From Rhizobium sp. P40RR-XXII (GTDB lineage: Bacteria; Pseudomonadota; Alphaproteobacteria; Rhizobiales; Rhizobiaceae), in contig NZ_JABAII010000003.1 of NCBI RefSeq assembly GCF_012641405.1, positions 477,860 through 541,859 of the forward strand: a DNA stretch of 64,000 bases, in the 5' to 3' direction. The notes beneath the pieces are model-generated. The model did no database searches. It was not told where the DNA came from and worked only from the letters and a program-made list of their open reading frames with translations. This document shows positions 55,482 to 63,757 of this stretch, piece after piece (within the stretch, counting starts at the first letter, position 1; every line of letters starts with the position of its first letter). The position numbers and the translations under genes are program-made.

Positions 55482-56426
55482 GTGATAGAGAAAGTCGGAT
55501 TACATCAGCTGAATACGAAAAACTTCGCAGGAGAGCGAGAATGCTCTGCGGATGAGGTTTTCAGCGGGATTGACCATTTCCCAAGGCCATCTCGCGTGGA
55601 TATCAAGCCGACAGTATGGATTGACGCAAGGCAAGATGCGGATAGTGGCGCGGATGTTCTAAGGCCGATGAGGTCAACCGCTCTTGGAAACGATGCCGAC
55701 TTCAAATCACCCTACCGAGCAGAGCAGGTCAGGCTGGCCAAGCGGCTGATCAAAGAAGCAATACCGGACGTTCGACATCTTTTTAACCGGGCGCGGCGTT
55801 GCCGCGACATCCGGTATGATTCTGCCGGCAGAGTGATAGGAAAGCTTATGTCGCGGTCCTCGGTCGAGGTTGTCGCATTAATCGGTGCCGAAAAACCCGA
55901 AAGCGGTCAGGAGGGAACTCTTCTTCATTCGTTGGCCGTGAGCGCATCGATGATTGCATTCGGCCGGAGTTTGGCATTGAACGAAGATGCGGTGAGCCTT
56001 CTCGGTTTCGGCGGGTTGCTACACGACATCGGAAAAATGGCTTTGTCGCCTAAGCTTCTGGAGAGATCTGGCCCGCTGGACACCGCCGAGTTCGCGCTTA
56101 TCCGGAAACATCCGGAATTGGGCCACGAGATGCTCAGGCAAATCGAGGATATACCGAAAGCCGTTCTGGACGTTTGTCTCTATCACCATGAGAGGTTCGA
56201 TGGCTCCGGCTATCCATACGGGCTTGTCGGAGCCGAAATCCCTGAGGTCGCACGCATCGCTGCAATCTGCGATGTGTATGACGCTCTTACGACCATAAGG
56301 CCATATAAGACGGCATGGTCCCCCCGCGAAGCAATCGATGCGATGCTCAGGTCAACCGGACAGTTCGACCCCGTGCTGTTGGACGCGTTCGTGTCATGGA
56401 TAGTGCGCCACGACGTCACCCAATAG
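55482..56426 (+). CDS. HD-GYP-type cyclic-di-GMP phosphodiesterase
   Basis: A 314-residue protein. Residues 1-80 resemble the N-terminal DUF3391 of HD-GYP proteins (VGLHQLNTKNF, VWIDARQDAD). The HD-GYP domain has LLHSLAVSAS, the HD pair in LLHDIGKMAL near residue 181, LIRKHPELGHEML, and HHERFDGSGYPYGL near 233 with the GYP motif intact, plus DVYDALTTIRPYK. It hydrolyses cyclic di-GMP. GTG 55482 has a weak ribosome site. Confidence 0.88.
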   Translation: MIEKVGLHQLNTKNFAGERECSADEVFSGIDHFPRPSRVDIKPTVWIDARQDADSGADVLRPMRSTALGNDADFKSPYRAEQVRLAKRLIKEAIPDVRHLFNRARRCRDIRYDSAGRVIGKLMSRSSVEVVALIGAEKPESGQEGTLLHSLAVSASMIAFGRSLALNEDAVSLLGFGGLLHDIGKMALSPKLLERSGPLDTAEFALIRKHPELGHEMLRQIEDIPKAVLDVCLYHHERFDGSGYPYGLVGAEIPEVARIAAICDVYDALTTIRPYKTAWSPREAIDAMLRSTGQFDPVLLDAFVSWIVRHDVTQ

Positions 56427-56924
56427 ATCAGAGGATCGCAGACAGGCAGTGTTGCGTCCGCTATCATTCGCTCGGTAAAGCGCGCGACCCGCCTCGCGTA
56501 GGATTTCCAATCAAAGCACCGAAACAATCGCAGAGCGACGATCCAGCCGCGCTGCAATATCGCCAGGGACAGAGCCGAATCGGCGATCGTGGCGATGAAT
56601 TTCGGTAAGTATACGAGACGGGTCGACGGACCTGTCCTGTGAAAAAATCTACAACCAAGGCAATATTTCATGCAATAGCGCAACTATTCTGTACACGGCA
56701 ACGAAACAGGCCGATACCGCTAGCCATCCTTTTAATTGGATATGTCATAGCAATCATTGCTAAATATGAAGGTCTCGTAATATATTCGCTTAAAGCGGTT
56801 GCGACTTGCGCCCGTACGCTCGATGAGACTGCGATTGTTAATTCGCATACTCCGATGTGAACGGATCAGTTCAAACTGGACAATGGCCGGATTTTATGTG
56901 GCCGGCTTGGGAGGACGAGGCCAT
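56427..56924. other. Intergenic region, 498 bases, possible decayed gene
   Basis: Between HD-GYP and GGDEF-EAL genes. A minus frame (VYLPKFIATIADSALSLAIL) and a plus frame from 56639 with a hydrophobic stretch IPLAILLIGYVIAIIAKYEG are open but unmatched to any family I know. Upstream promoter of the GGDEF-EAL gene expected near 56750-56900. Confidence 0.35.
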
Positions 56925-58628
56925 ATGCCCGAGAACCGAGTGGATCGGCCGCAGCGAATTCCATATGAGTCCGAATCCGACAACGGTTTAGAGGCTATGA
57001 TTTCGCTTTGGGATCTCGATCTCAAACTGCTTGATTCCTCCAAGAGATTTAAAGAGCATATCGGTCTTCTGTCCCGGAACGAGGTAACATTGTGGGAGGC
57101 CTATCCGGCACTTGCAAAACCGGCGCTTGCCAAGCTCATTCGTCAGGTAATCGCTACCAGCGAGCCCCGCGCGATCCAGCTTGACGATCCGAGGCGGGGA
57201 AAATGCAACTTCCTCTTCTCCTATATCCGAGTGGGACTTCTGGTTGTCGAAACCAACGGAGCAGCCACGAATGGGAGCCCGCCGTCCGAAGACAATGAAA
57301 AAGCGCGGCTCATCCATCAGGCAACGCACGATGTCCTGACCGGATTACCCAATCGCCGCCAATTCAGCGCGGCACTGGCACAACTGCTTCCGGCGAGCGG
57401 CAAGACCGGGCCGGTGCTGATGCAGCTCGACCTCGATGACTTCAAGCCCGTCAACGATACACTTGGCCACGGCGCCGGCGACATCGTGCTGAAACTCGCC
57501 GCTGAAAGAATCAAGGAAGCGCTCGGCCGGGACGGAACGGTCTACCGTCTCGCCGGCGATGAATTCGCCATTATCCAGATCGGCCCGCAGCGGGTCTTCG
57601 AGGCAGCAAAACTGGCGGACGCACTGGTTGCGGAATTCAAGAAGCCGTTCACGGTCAACGGCATCTCTCTCTTCGTCGGCGTCAGTGTGGGGGTCGCAAT
57701 TGCGCCGCGCGACGGCAATGAGGGGGAACAGCTGATGAAGGCTGCCGATGTCGCCCTTTATGCCGCCAAGAAAGAGGGACGACGGCGAGCGCGGACTTTC
57801 GATCCGGCCATGCTGATCGTGGTCGAACAAAGGGAGCTGTTGCGGCGCAGCCTGCGCGTGGCGCTGCAGCGCGACGAGTTCTTCATCGAATATCAGCCGC
57901 TGGTGGAGCCTCCGTCCAATGTGGTCGGCTTCGAGGGACTGCTGCGCTGGCGGCATCCGACCCTCGGAATCATTCCGCCGGCGGCATTCATTCCCATGGC
58001 CGAAGCCGATGGTCTCATGCGCGAAATCGGTCAGTGGATGCTGGAAGAAGCCTGCCGCGAAGCCCTCGCATGGCCGGCGCACTATACGCTTGCGGTCAAC
58101 CTTTCTCCGGCGGAGTTCCTGACGCCCGGCCTGACCGATCGTATCTCTCAAACGCTCGATATCGTCGGATTTCCGGCCGAGCGCCTGGAGCTGGAAATCA
58201 CCGAAGGCGTGCTTCTCGAGCGGACGACCAACAATCTGGACACGCTGAACACGCTTAACGTACTTGGCATTCAGATTTCCCTCGATGATTTCGGCACGGA
58301 ATATTCTTCGCTCAGCTATCTCAAGAACTTTCCCTTCGATACGATCAAGATCGATCGCTATTTCATCAGGGATCTTGTGCAGGACACCAAAAGCCAAACC
58401 ATTGTGCGCTCCGTGATCGGCCTCGCCCACGGTCTGGACATGCGGGTGACCGCCGAGGGTGTCGAAACGCAGCAGCAGGCCGCCTGGCTCCAGGAGGAGG
58501 GCTGCGACCGCTTGCAGGGCTACTCCATCAGTCCCCCGCTCGCCGCCGACAAGCTTGATGATTTCATAAGGCGGGGTACCCGCACTCAGCCGGCCGCGAC
58601 ACTCGACGAATTTCGCGCCAGTCCATGA
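56925..58628 (+). CDS. GGDEF-EAL cyclic-di-GMP signalling protein
   Basis: A 567-residue protein: a short PAS-like N-terminal region (ISLWDLDLKLLDSSKRF), GGDEF domain from about residue 125 with the active loop reading AGDEF (first Gly replaced by Ala, usually tolerated), and an EAL domain whose signature is EGLLRW, with ITEGVLLE, DDFGTEYSSLSYLK and AEGVETQQQ conserved. It could make and/or break cyclic di-GMP. ATG 56925 follows GGGAGG; earlier in-frame starts add residues without fold. It is 41 bases ahead of the partner-switch genes, so probably in the same operon. Confidence 0.88.
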   Translation: MPENRVDRPQRIPYESESDNGLEAMISLWDLDLKLLDSSKRFKEHIGLLSRNEVTLWEAYPALAKPALAKLIRQVIATSEPRAIQLDDPRRGKCNFLFSYIRVGLLVVETNGAATNGSPPSEDNEKARLIHQATHDVLTGLPNRRQFSAALAQLLPASGKTGPVLMQLDLDDFKPVNDTLGHGAGDIVLKLAAERIKEALGRDGTVYRLAGDEFAIIQIGPQRVFEAAKLADALVAEFKKPFTVNGISLFVGVSVGVAIAPRDGNEGEQLMKAADVALYAAKKEGRRRARTFDPAMLIVVEQRELLRRSLRVALQRDEFFIEYQPLVEPPSNVVGFEGLLRWRHPTLGIIPPAAFIPMAEADGLMREIGQWMLEEACREALAWPAHYTLAVNLSPAEFLTPGLTDRISQTLDIVGFPAERLELEITEGVLLERTTNNLDTLNTLNVLGIQISLDDFGTEYSSLSYLKNFPFDTIKIDRYFIRDLVQDTKSQTIVRSVIGLAHGLDMRVTAEGVETQQQAAWLQEEGCDRLQGYSISPPLAADKLDDFIRRGTRTQPAATLDEFRASP

Positions 58629-58669
58629 GTTTCTGAAGCACATTTCATTCGGGAATTTCTTGAAGGGGT

Positions 58670-59179
58670 ATGATGGAGGTGCAAGTGGACGCGGCTTTCA
58701 AGCCATTGCTTGAACTGGAGATGGAGATGGCGACCCTGGTGGCAGATTGGTCGCATTGCGACCAATGCGCCGCTTATGTGGCCCGCATGGTGAGCCACGA
58801 TCGCCACGATCCCATCCGTCATGCCAATCTGCTTTCGGCGGCCCTGAACGAGCTCTTCGAGATGTCGTTCCACACCAGGGAGAGCGACGGCGGTCTTACT
58901 TGCCGCTTCTACCGAAACGGCTCAACCGAACGGATCGAATTGACCTTTCCCTGCTCCGCCGAGCAACGCAAGTCATATGAGACAATCGTCGAGCGCATTG
59001 GAGACGGGCAGGCGCTTGCAAACTATCTCGATGTCATCACCGATGACGCCGCGCGTGCCGAGCATGCAATCCTTCTTGGCCTAGCAGTGAATTACGACGC
59101 CAACATCGAACTGTCCGGTCTGGGTACTGGAATGATGACTTTCGTGGTGGATCTCGCGCTCGAAAGGCTACTCAATTGA
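58670..59179 (+). CDS. ATPase-like regulator related to slr1658/DUF6272 proteins
   Basis: A 169-residue protein with a degenerate GHKL/anti-sigma-kinase-like core: HANLLSAALNELFEMSF at residues 51-67 aligns with the N box YLTNELIENSIKF of the gene at 62713, and GLGTGMMTF near 150 stands at the G-box place. No DNA-binding or membrane segment. GAAGGGGT precedes the ATG at 58670. It overlaps the next gene by four bases. Predicted to bind or phosphorylate the STAS proteins of this operon. Confidence 0.65.
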   Translation: MMEVQVDAAFKPLLELEMEMATLVADWSHCDQCAAYVARMVSHDRHDPIRHANLLSAALNELFEMSFHTRESDGGLTCRFYRNGSTERIELTFPCSAEQRKSYETIVERIGDGQALANYLDVITDDAARAEHAILLGLAVNYDANIELSGLGTGMMTFVVDLALERLLN

Positions 59180-60351
59180 GCAACAACTCCTCGGGCCGCT
59201 TCACGGCGCAATTCGATGCCAACAACCAGGAATTCTCCCTATCGGGAGTCCTTAGGCCGCATTCGGTCGCGGAGCTTGCCGATGATCTCGCTCTGCTGCG
59301 CAACGGCATCGAGACGGTGAACGGCGTCTGCTACATCAATCTGAAGCGCGTCGCCCACATGAACAATACCGCGTTCCGCGCCCTGACGCATGTACTCCTC
59401 GATGCCACGCGGTCCAGGCCGGATCTCAAGCTGACTGTTATCGCTTCGAGCGTCGTTGCATGGTCGTCGCGACTGTTTCGCCATTTGAGCGATCTGTCAC
59501 CGAACATCATCGTCGAGATCTACGATTCCGCCTTCTACCCGGGCCAGACATTCGTAGAGAGCCAGAGCTTCATACCGATCCTGCGGACCCAGACAAAAAT
59601 GACCTGGCGGCACGAGCGCGAGATACTGCCGCGGCACGGCCTTCGCGAGGGTTTGCATATCGCCGACATCTGCTGCGGCATCGGCGATTTCGCCATGCTG
59701 TTGCGAAAGGATTTCAAGCCGGCGCGAATCGTTGCTCTCGACCATTCGGTGCCCAGCCTGGAATATGCCCGCAAGGTCGCAGCCGACTTCGACGTCCAGG
59801 ACATCGAATATACCTATGGCGATGCATCCCAGATGCTGTTCGACAGCGATCAGTTCGATTTCGTGACCTGCAGGCACTCACTGCAGATCTTCGACCGTCC
59901 GGATGTTCTGCTTCGGGAGCTCTATCGCATATGCAAGCCGGGTGGCAGGGTCTACATCACCAACGAGAAGAACTCCCATTGTCTTGGAGAACCCAGAGCT
60001 GACAGCATCCAATGGACCTATAACGAGGTCGCAAAGCTGTTCGCTCACTTCGATATGGATGTCGAAATGGGTCCCAAGGGCCGCCGCATGCTGCTGGATG
60101 TTGGCTTCAAGGATGTGCGGATGGAAAGCTTCATGGTTACCAATCTCGATGGTGATCCACAGGATTTCGCCGACATCATCACCGCATGGCAGAATGTCTA
60201 TGCAGATGAAATGGCGGTCAGAAGGGGGGATTCGGCCGCATTCATCGAGCGATTCAAGCAAGGTTTCGCCGATCATATTTTTGCCGCGCTCCATCCAAGA
60301 GGCTATGCCGGCTGGCCGATCTGGGCTTCTTCGGGACAGAAACCGCTATGA
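59176..60351 (+). CDS. STAS-like domain fused to SAM methyltransferase
   Basis: A 391-residue fusion. Residues 20-118 resemble the STAS protein at 63286: VCYINLKRVAHMNNTAFRAL and LKLTVIASSVVAW align with [20 protein letters not shown] and [13 protein letters not shown]; the phosphoacceptor region is N63-N64-T65 instead of NSS. Residues 155-300 form a class I methyltransferase (motif I IADICCGIGDFAMLL at 162, RIVALDH, DQFDFVTCRHSLQIF, YRICKPGGRVYITNE). TTG 59176 overlaps the upstream stop; the stop overlaps the phosphatase start. The methyl acceptor is unknown. It may be the output enzyme of the switch. Confidence 0.82.
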   Translation: MSNNSSGRFTAQFDANNQEFSLSGVLRPHSVAELADDLALLRNGIETVNGVCYINLKRVAHMNNTAFRALTHVLLDATRSRPDLKLTVIASSVVAWSSRLFRHLSDLSPNIIVEIYDSAFYPGQTFVESQSFIPILRTQTKMTWRHEREILPRHGLREGLHIADICCGIGDFAMLLRKDFKPARIVALDHSVPSLEYARKVAADFDVQDIEYTYGDASQMLFDSDQFDFVTCRHSLQIFDRPDVLLRELYRICKPGGRVYITNEKNSHCLGEPRADSIQWTYNEVAKLFAHFDMDVEMGPKGRRMLLDVGFKDVRMESFMVTNLDGDPQDFADIITAWQNVYADEMAVRRGDSAAFIERFKQGFADHIFAALHPRGYAGWPIWASSGQKPL

Positions 60352-62708
60352 CAGATAGGCCAATTGCCAAGCAACGGCTCGGACTGCGCTCATTTCGCGC
60401 CAAATTTCTGCTCGTCGTTGGCGGAGCTGTTCTTTTCGATCTGCTCGTCAGCGGCGGCCTTGCGCTGTGGAACGTGCAGCGCCTTTCGCGCAACGCCACG
60501 ACGGAAGTGGGACAGGGTCTGGAGAAGGCGAGCCAGAATTATATTCGCTCCTATGCGGATTCGACCGCCGCCGAGGTCGGTTTGCTGATCGACCAGGTCC
60601 ATTCCGACGTAAAGGCGCTGGCAGGCGTGCTTCAGGGACAGATCGACAACCCGGCAAGAAGTGGGAGCGTAGGTAGCGCCATAGCCAAGTCTTCTCCCGA
60701 CGCAGTCACGGTGGCATATGACGCTGCCGGCGGATGGGCGCAAAATCCTCCCGGCACGCCTTCTGTCGTCAGCGTCTGGGGTTATCTGCTCGACAAAGAC
60801 CATCGACCGCTGCCGCAGGTGCAGGCTGATATCGAATGGAGTGCCGTGCTTAATCTCGTGGCGCCGTCGCTGCTGCTGAATGGCGCATCGAAATTACAGA
60901 TGTACTATATTGGTCCGAGAGAGCGGCCCGTATTCCGGACTGCGCCCTATACCACGCAAGCGCAGACTTTCGACAAACTCTATCCCGGGCATAACAACGC
61001 GGACTTCTGGACCTTCTTCTTTCCAGGGCTCTACGAATCCTGGCAGCAATGGGCCGCCGACCCCTCGTCGAGGCCCGTCGCCGATTACATTACCCAGACC
61101 GCTCCTTATACTGATGCCATCACCGGCAAGCTGATCGTCAGTTTTTTCCATCCGCTCTGGACGGCGGATCGACATCATGTGGCCGGTGCCGCAGGCGCCG
61201 ATATTACTCTGACGCAGCTTGCTGAAATCGTTGAGCACGTCAAAGTCGCCCAGACCGGCTTCGGTTTCCTTGCCATGTCGAATGGAAACGTTGTCGCAAT
61301 CAATCCTGTGGGCGAGAAAGTCATCGGCTTGCGTGCCGCCAACGATGCTGCCGCCAAGGGTGTTACCGGCGTCGATCGATCGCTACGCCATAGCGCGCAA
61401 ACGGCCATCACCAAGCTGCCGCTCGATGCCGATGGTGCGATCCAGCATATCTCCCTCAGCGAAAAGGGAGAGGACGTACCCTATCTCGTGGTTGTCAAGC
61501 AGTTGCGCCCGACCAATCTTTGGGTGGATGGACCGGTCCAACGCGAGGTCATGTCGCTCGGGATCGTGGTGCCCGAGCGTGAGATCTATGCTTCGCTCAT
61601 TGCCGCCAAGGATGAGATATCGCGGGCGACCAACCGCATCCTGCTCTATCAGATCATGGCGGTCCTGGTGTCCCTGCTGATCGTCACGGCGGCGGTGTTT
61701 GCTGCCTCGAAGCGCGTCACCAGCGGCATCAGCGCGCTGGCGAGCGCCGCCAAACGCATACAGGCGAAGGATTATTCGGTCAGGGTCGATATCTCGACCA
61801 GGGACGAAGTGGCGGATGCCGGCATCGCATTCAACCGGATGGCGGAGGATATCAGCTTCCACACCGAAAACCTCGAAAAGCTCGTTTCGGACCGAACCCA
61901 GGAGATCGAGGCGGCCAAGGAAGAGATTTCAACCCTCAACAGCCAATTGAAGAACGAAAACCTGCGGCTGGGTGCGGAGCTCAATGTCGCCAGGCGGATC
62001 CAGCTCATGGTCCTGCCGCGGGCCAAGGAGCTGACGGCGATCAAGCATCTGGAGATAGCCGCATATATGCGCCCGGCCGATGAAGTCGGCGGCGACTATT
62101 ATGATGTTCTGGAGAACGGAAACAACCTGAAGATCGGCATCGGCGACGTGACCGGCCACGGGCTGGAGAGCGGTGTGCTGATGCTGATGGTGCAATCGAT
62201 CGCCCGCGCCTTGCAGGAGGCGGGCGAGATGGACCCGGCAAAATTCCTGACCGATCTCAACCGTACAATCTTTAAGAACATCGAACGGACACAGACGGAC
62301 AAGCATATTACCTTGTCGTTCCTCGACTATGACGGCGAGAGATTGACGATATCCGGTCAGCACGAAGACATGATCATTATTCGCCAGGACGGAAAGGTGG
62401 AGCGGATAGACACAGGCGATCTCGGTCTTCCGGTTGGCCTTGAGCCTGACATAGCTCCCTTTATCGATACGCGGCAAGTGCCCTTCGAGAAAGGCGACAT
62501 GGTTGTCCTACATACCGACGGCGTCACTGAAGCGGAGAATTCAAAGGGCGAGCTGTTCGGCTTCGATAGGCTTTTGGAGGACGCCCGCCGCCTGCACGGC
62601 GGCACCGCGGAAGAAGTCATCGAGGGCATACTCGATGATTTGATGACCTATATCGGAACCCACAAGATCCATGACGATATTACCCTTGTGGTGATGCGGC
62701 ACAGGTGA
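60348..62708 (+). CDS. Membrane PP2C/SpoIIE phosphatase with Cache sensor and HAMP
   Basis: A 786-residue protein: membrane segment near residues 20-45, a large extracytoplasmic sensor (dCache-like, with LYESWQQWAADPSSR and a YTDAITGKLIVSFFHPLW ligand-type segment), second membrane segment 432-456, HAMP 457-510, a coiled coil 512-550, and a PP2C domain with VGGDYYDVLENG near 578, GDVTGHGLESG near 598, HTDGVTEAENSKGE and DDITLVVMRHR at the end. This is the SiaA/RsbU/RsbP layout: it should remove phosphate from STAS antagonists when its ligand binds. ATG overlaps the previous stop (ATGA). Confidence 0.93.
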   Translation: MTDRPIAKQRLGLRSFRAKFLLVVGGAVLFDLLVSGGLALWNVQRLSRNATTEVGQGLEKASQNYIRSYADSTAAEVGLLIDQVHSDVKALAGVLQGQIDNPARSGSVGSAIAKSSPDAVTVAYDAAGGWAQNPPGTPSVVSVWGYLLDKDHRPLPQVQADIEWSAVLNLVAPSLLLNGASKLQMYYIGPRERPVFRTAPYTTQAQTFDKLYPGHNNADFWTFFFPGLYESWQQWAADPSSRPVADYITQTAPYTDAITGKLIVSFFHPLWTADRHHVAGAAGADITLTQLAEIVEHVKVAQTGFGFLAMSNGNVVAINPVGEKVIGLRAANDAAAKGVTGVDRSLRHSAQTAITKLPLDADGAIQHISLSEKGEDVPYLVVVKQLRPTNLWVDGPVQREVMSLGIVVPEREIYASLIAAKDEISRATNRILLYQIMAVLVSLLIVTAAVFAASKRVTSGISALASAAKRIQAKDYSVRVDISTRDEVADAGIAFNRMAEDISFHTENLEKLVSDRTQEIEAAKEEISTLNSQLKNENLRLGAELNVARRIQLMVLPRAKELTAIKHLEIAAYMRPADEVGGDYYDVLENGNNLKIGIGDVTGHGLESGVLMLMVQSIARALQEAGEMDPAKFLTDLNRTIFKNIERTQTDKHITLSFLDYDGERLTISGQHEDMIIIRQDGKVERIDTGDLGLPVGLEPDIAPFIDTRQVPFEKGDMVVLHTDGVTEAENSKGELFGFDRLLEDARRLHGGTAEEVIEGILDDLMTYIGTHKIHDDITLVVMRHR

Positions 62709-62712
62709 GGAG

Positions 62713-63267
62713 ATGACAACAGCAACTTTCGGCAAGGAACATCTGGTCTCGTTCGACCTCGCCAATGCCCTTCGCATTCGCCTGTTCGACGGTCCGCTTC
62801 ATCTGGCATGGCGCCATTCGGCCATGACATCCGACTTTATCGCGGAGACGATGGCGCTCGGTTTCCGCGCTTCCGAGCGCCAATACAAGACGGTGCGGCA
62901 CGATATCGGTTACCTGACCAACGAGCTTATCGAAAATTCCATCAAGTTCCGCGCCTCGGGAGAAATCCTTATCGAGGCTCTGCTGGATACCCATCATTTC
63001 AGGATGCGGATCGTGAACCTGATCGACCGCGAAGCGACTGCCCGCTTCCAGCAACTATTGCAGAAGGTAACGGCCGGCGATCCCGGCGATCTCCTTATAG
63101 AGCAGATTGAGGCAAGTGTCCTTGCAGGCGACAATGCGTCCGGGTTAGGACTGTTGACGTTGATGAGCGACTACCAGGTTCAATTGGCCTGGCATTTCGA
63201 TGAGCATGGTCCGCACAAGCGGATCGAGCTGCAAACCTATGCCGCGATGGCGATTTCATCGGCGTGA
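62713..63267 (+). CDS. ATPase-like (anti-sigma-kinase-like) regulator, slr1658/SiaB type
   Basis: A 184-residue protein with N box YLTNELIENSIKF (N70, E71, N75) and G-box-like NASGLGLLTLMSDY at 141-154, the pattern of HATPase/anti-sigma kinases. Starts four bases after the phosphatase stop, with AGGTGAGGAG overlapping that stop. It probably phosphorylates the STAS protein encoded next, opposed by the PP2C protein. Confidence 0.78.
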   Translation: MTTATFGKEHLVSFDLANALRIRLFDGPLHLAWRHSAMTSDFIAETMALGFRASERQYKTVRHDIGYLTNELIENSIKFRASGEILIEALLDTHHFRMRIVNLIDREATARFQQLLQKVTAGDPGDLLIEQIEASVLAGDNASGLGLLTLMSDYQVQLAWHFDEHGPHKRIELQTYAAMAISSA

Positions 63268-63285
63268 ACCCGCAAGAGGCCCTTT

Positions 63286-63624
63286 ATGGAAATCAAAGAA
63301 GAAGCATTCCGCGTCTGGTCCGAAGGCAGTATCTTGTATTTTGACGGGACCATGCGCCTGGCGGGTCCCGATGCCTATGCGCCGGTCTATGATCTGGCCA
63401 GGGATGTCCTCCATGGAGGCGGCGGCAAAGCGACTTTCGATCTGACCGGCCTACAGTTTTTGAACTCATCCGGCATCAATCTGCTTGCCAAACTGACCAT
63501 CGAGGCTCGCAAGCATCCGAATATTCACCTCACCATATGCGGCTCGTCGCAAATCCCCTGGCAGATGAAATCCCTGCCAAATCTCAAGAAGCTCCACCCC
63601 CATGTGGATTTGCGCTTGACGTAA
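63286..63624 (+). CDS. STAS-domain antagonist (slr1659/SiaC-like)
   Basis: A 112-residue stand-alone STAS protein: [20 protein letters not shown] at residues 49-68 holds the Ser pair 61-62 at the phosphoacceptor position of SpoIIAA/RsbV-type antagonists, followed by [26 protein letters not shown] lies six bases before the ATG. Last gene of the operon; it should cycle between kinase-phosphorylated and PP2C-dephosphorylated forms and bind a partner in one of them. Confidence 0.82.
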   Translation: MEIKEEAFRVWSEGSILYFDGTMRLAGPDAYAPVYDLARDVLHGGGGKATFDLTGLQFLNSSGINLLAKLTIEARKHPNIHLTICGSSQIPWQMKSLPNLKKLHPHVDLRLT

Positions 63625-63757
63625 CAATGTCACGTTCATTTCGGCACGACCGTCGCTGACAAGGAGGCGAAAGGCATTGGCTAAGAACGCTCGTTCTTTG
63701 CGTATCCTTGCGCACGCACTGCTCCAATCAGAAGCGAGGATTCAACTCCCGCCCTAG

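Noticed and set aside
56925..58628. GGDEF domain judged inactive because of the AGDEF loop
   Set aside because: AGDEF variants are often active cyclases, so loss of activity cannot be inferred.
57345..58643. 432-codon minus frame
   Set aside because: Antisense to the GGDEF-EAL gene; composition is that of a shadow frame.
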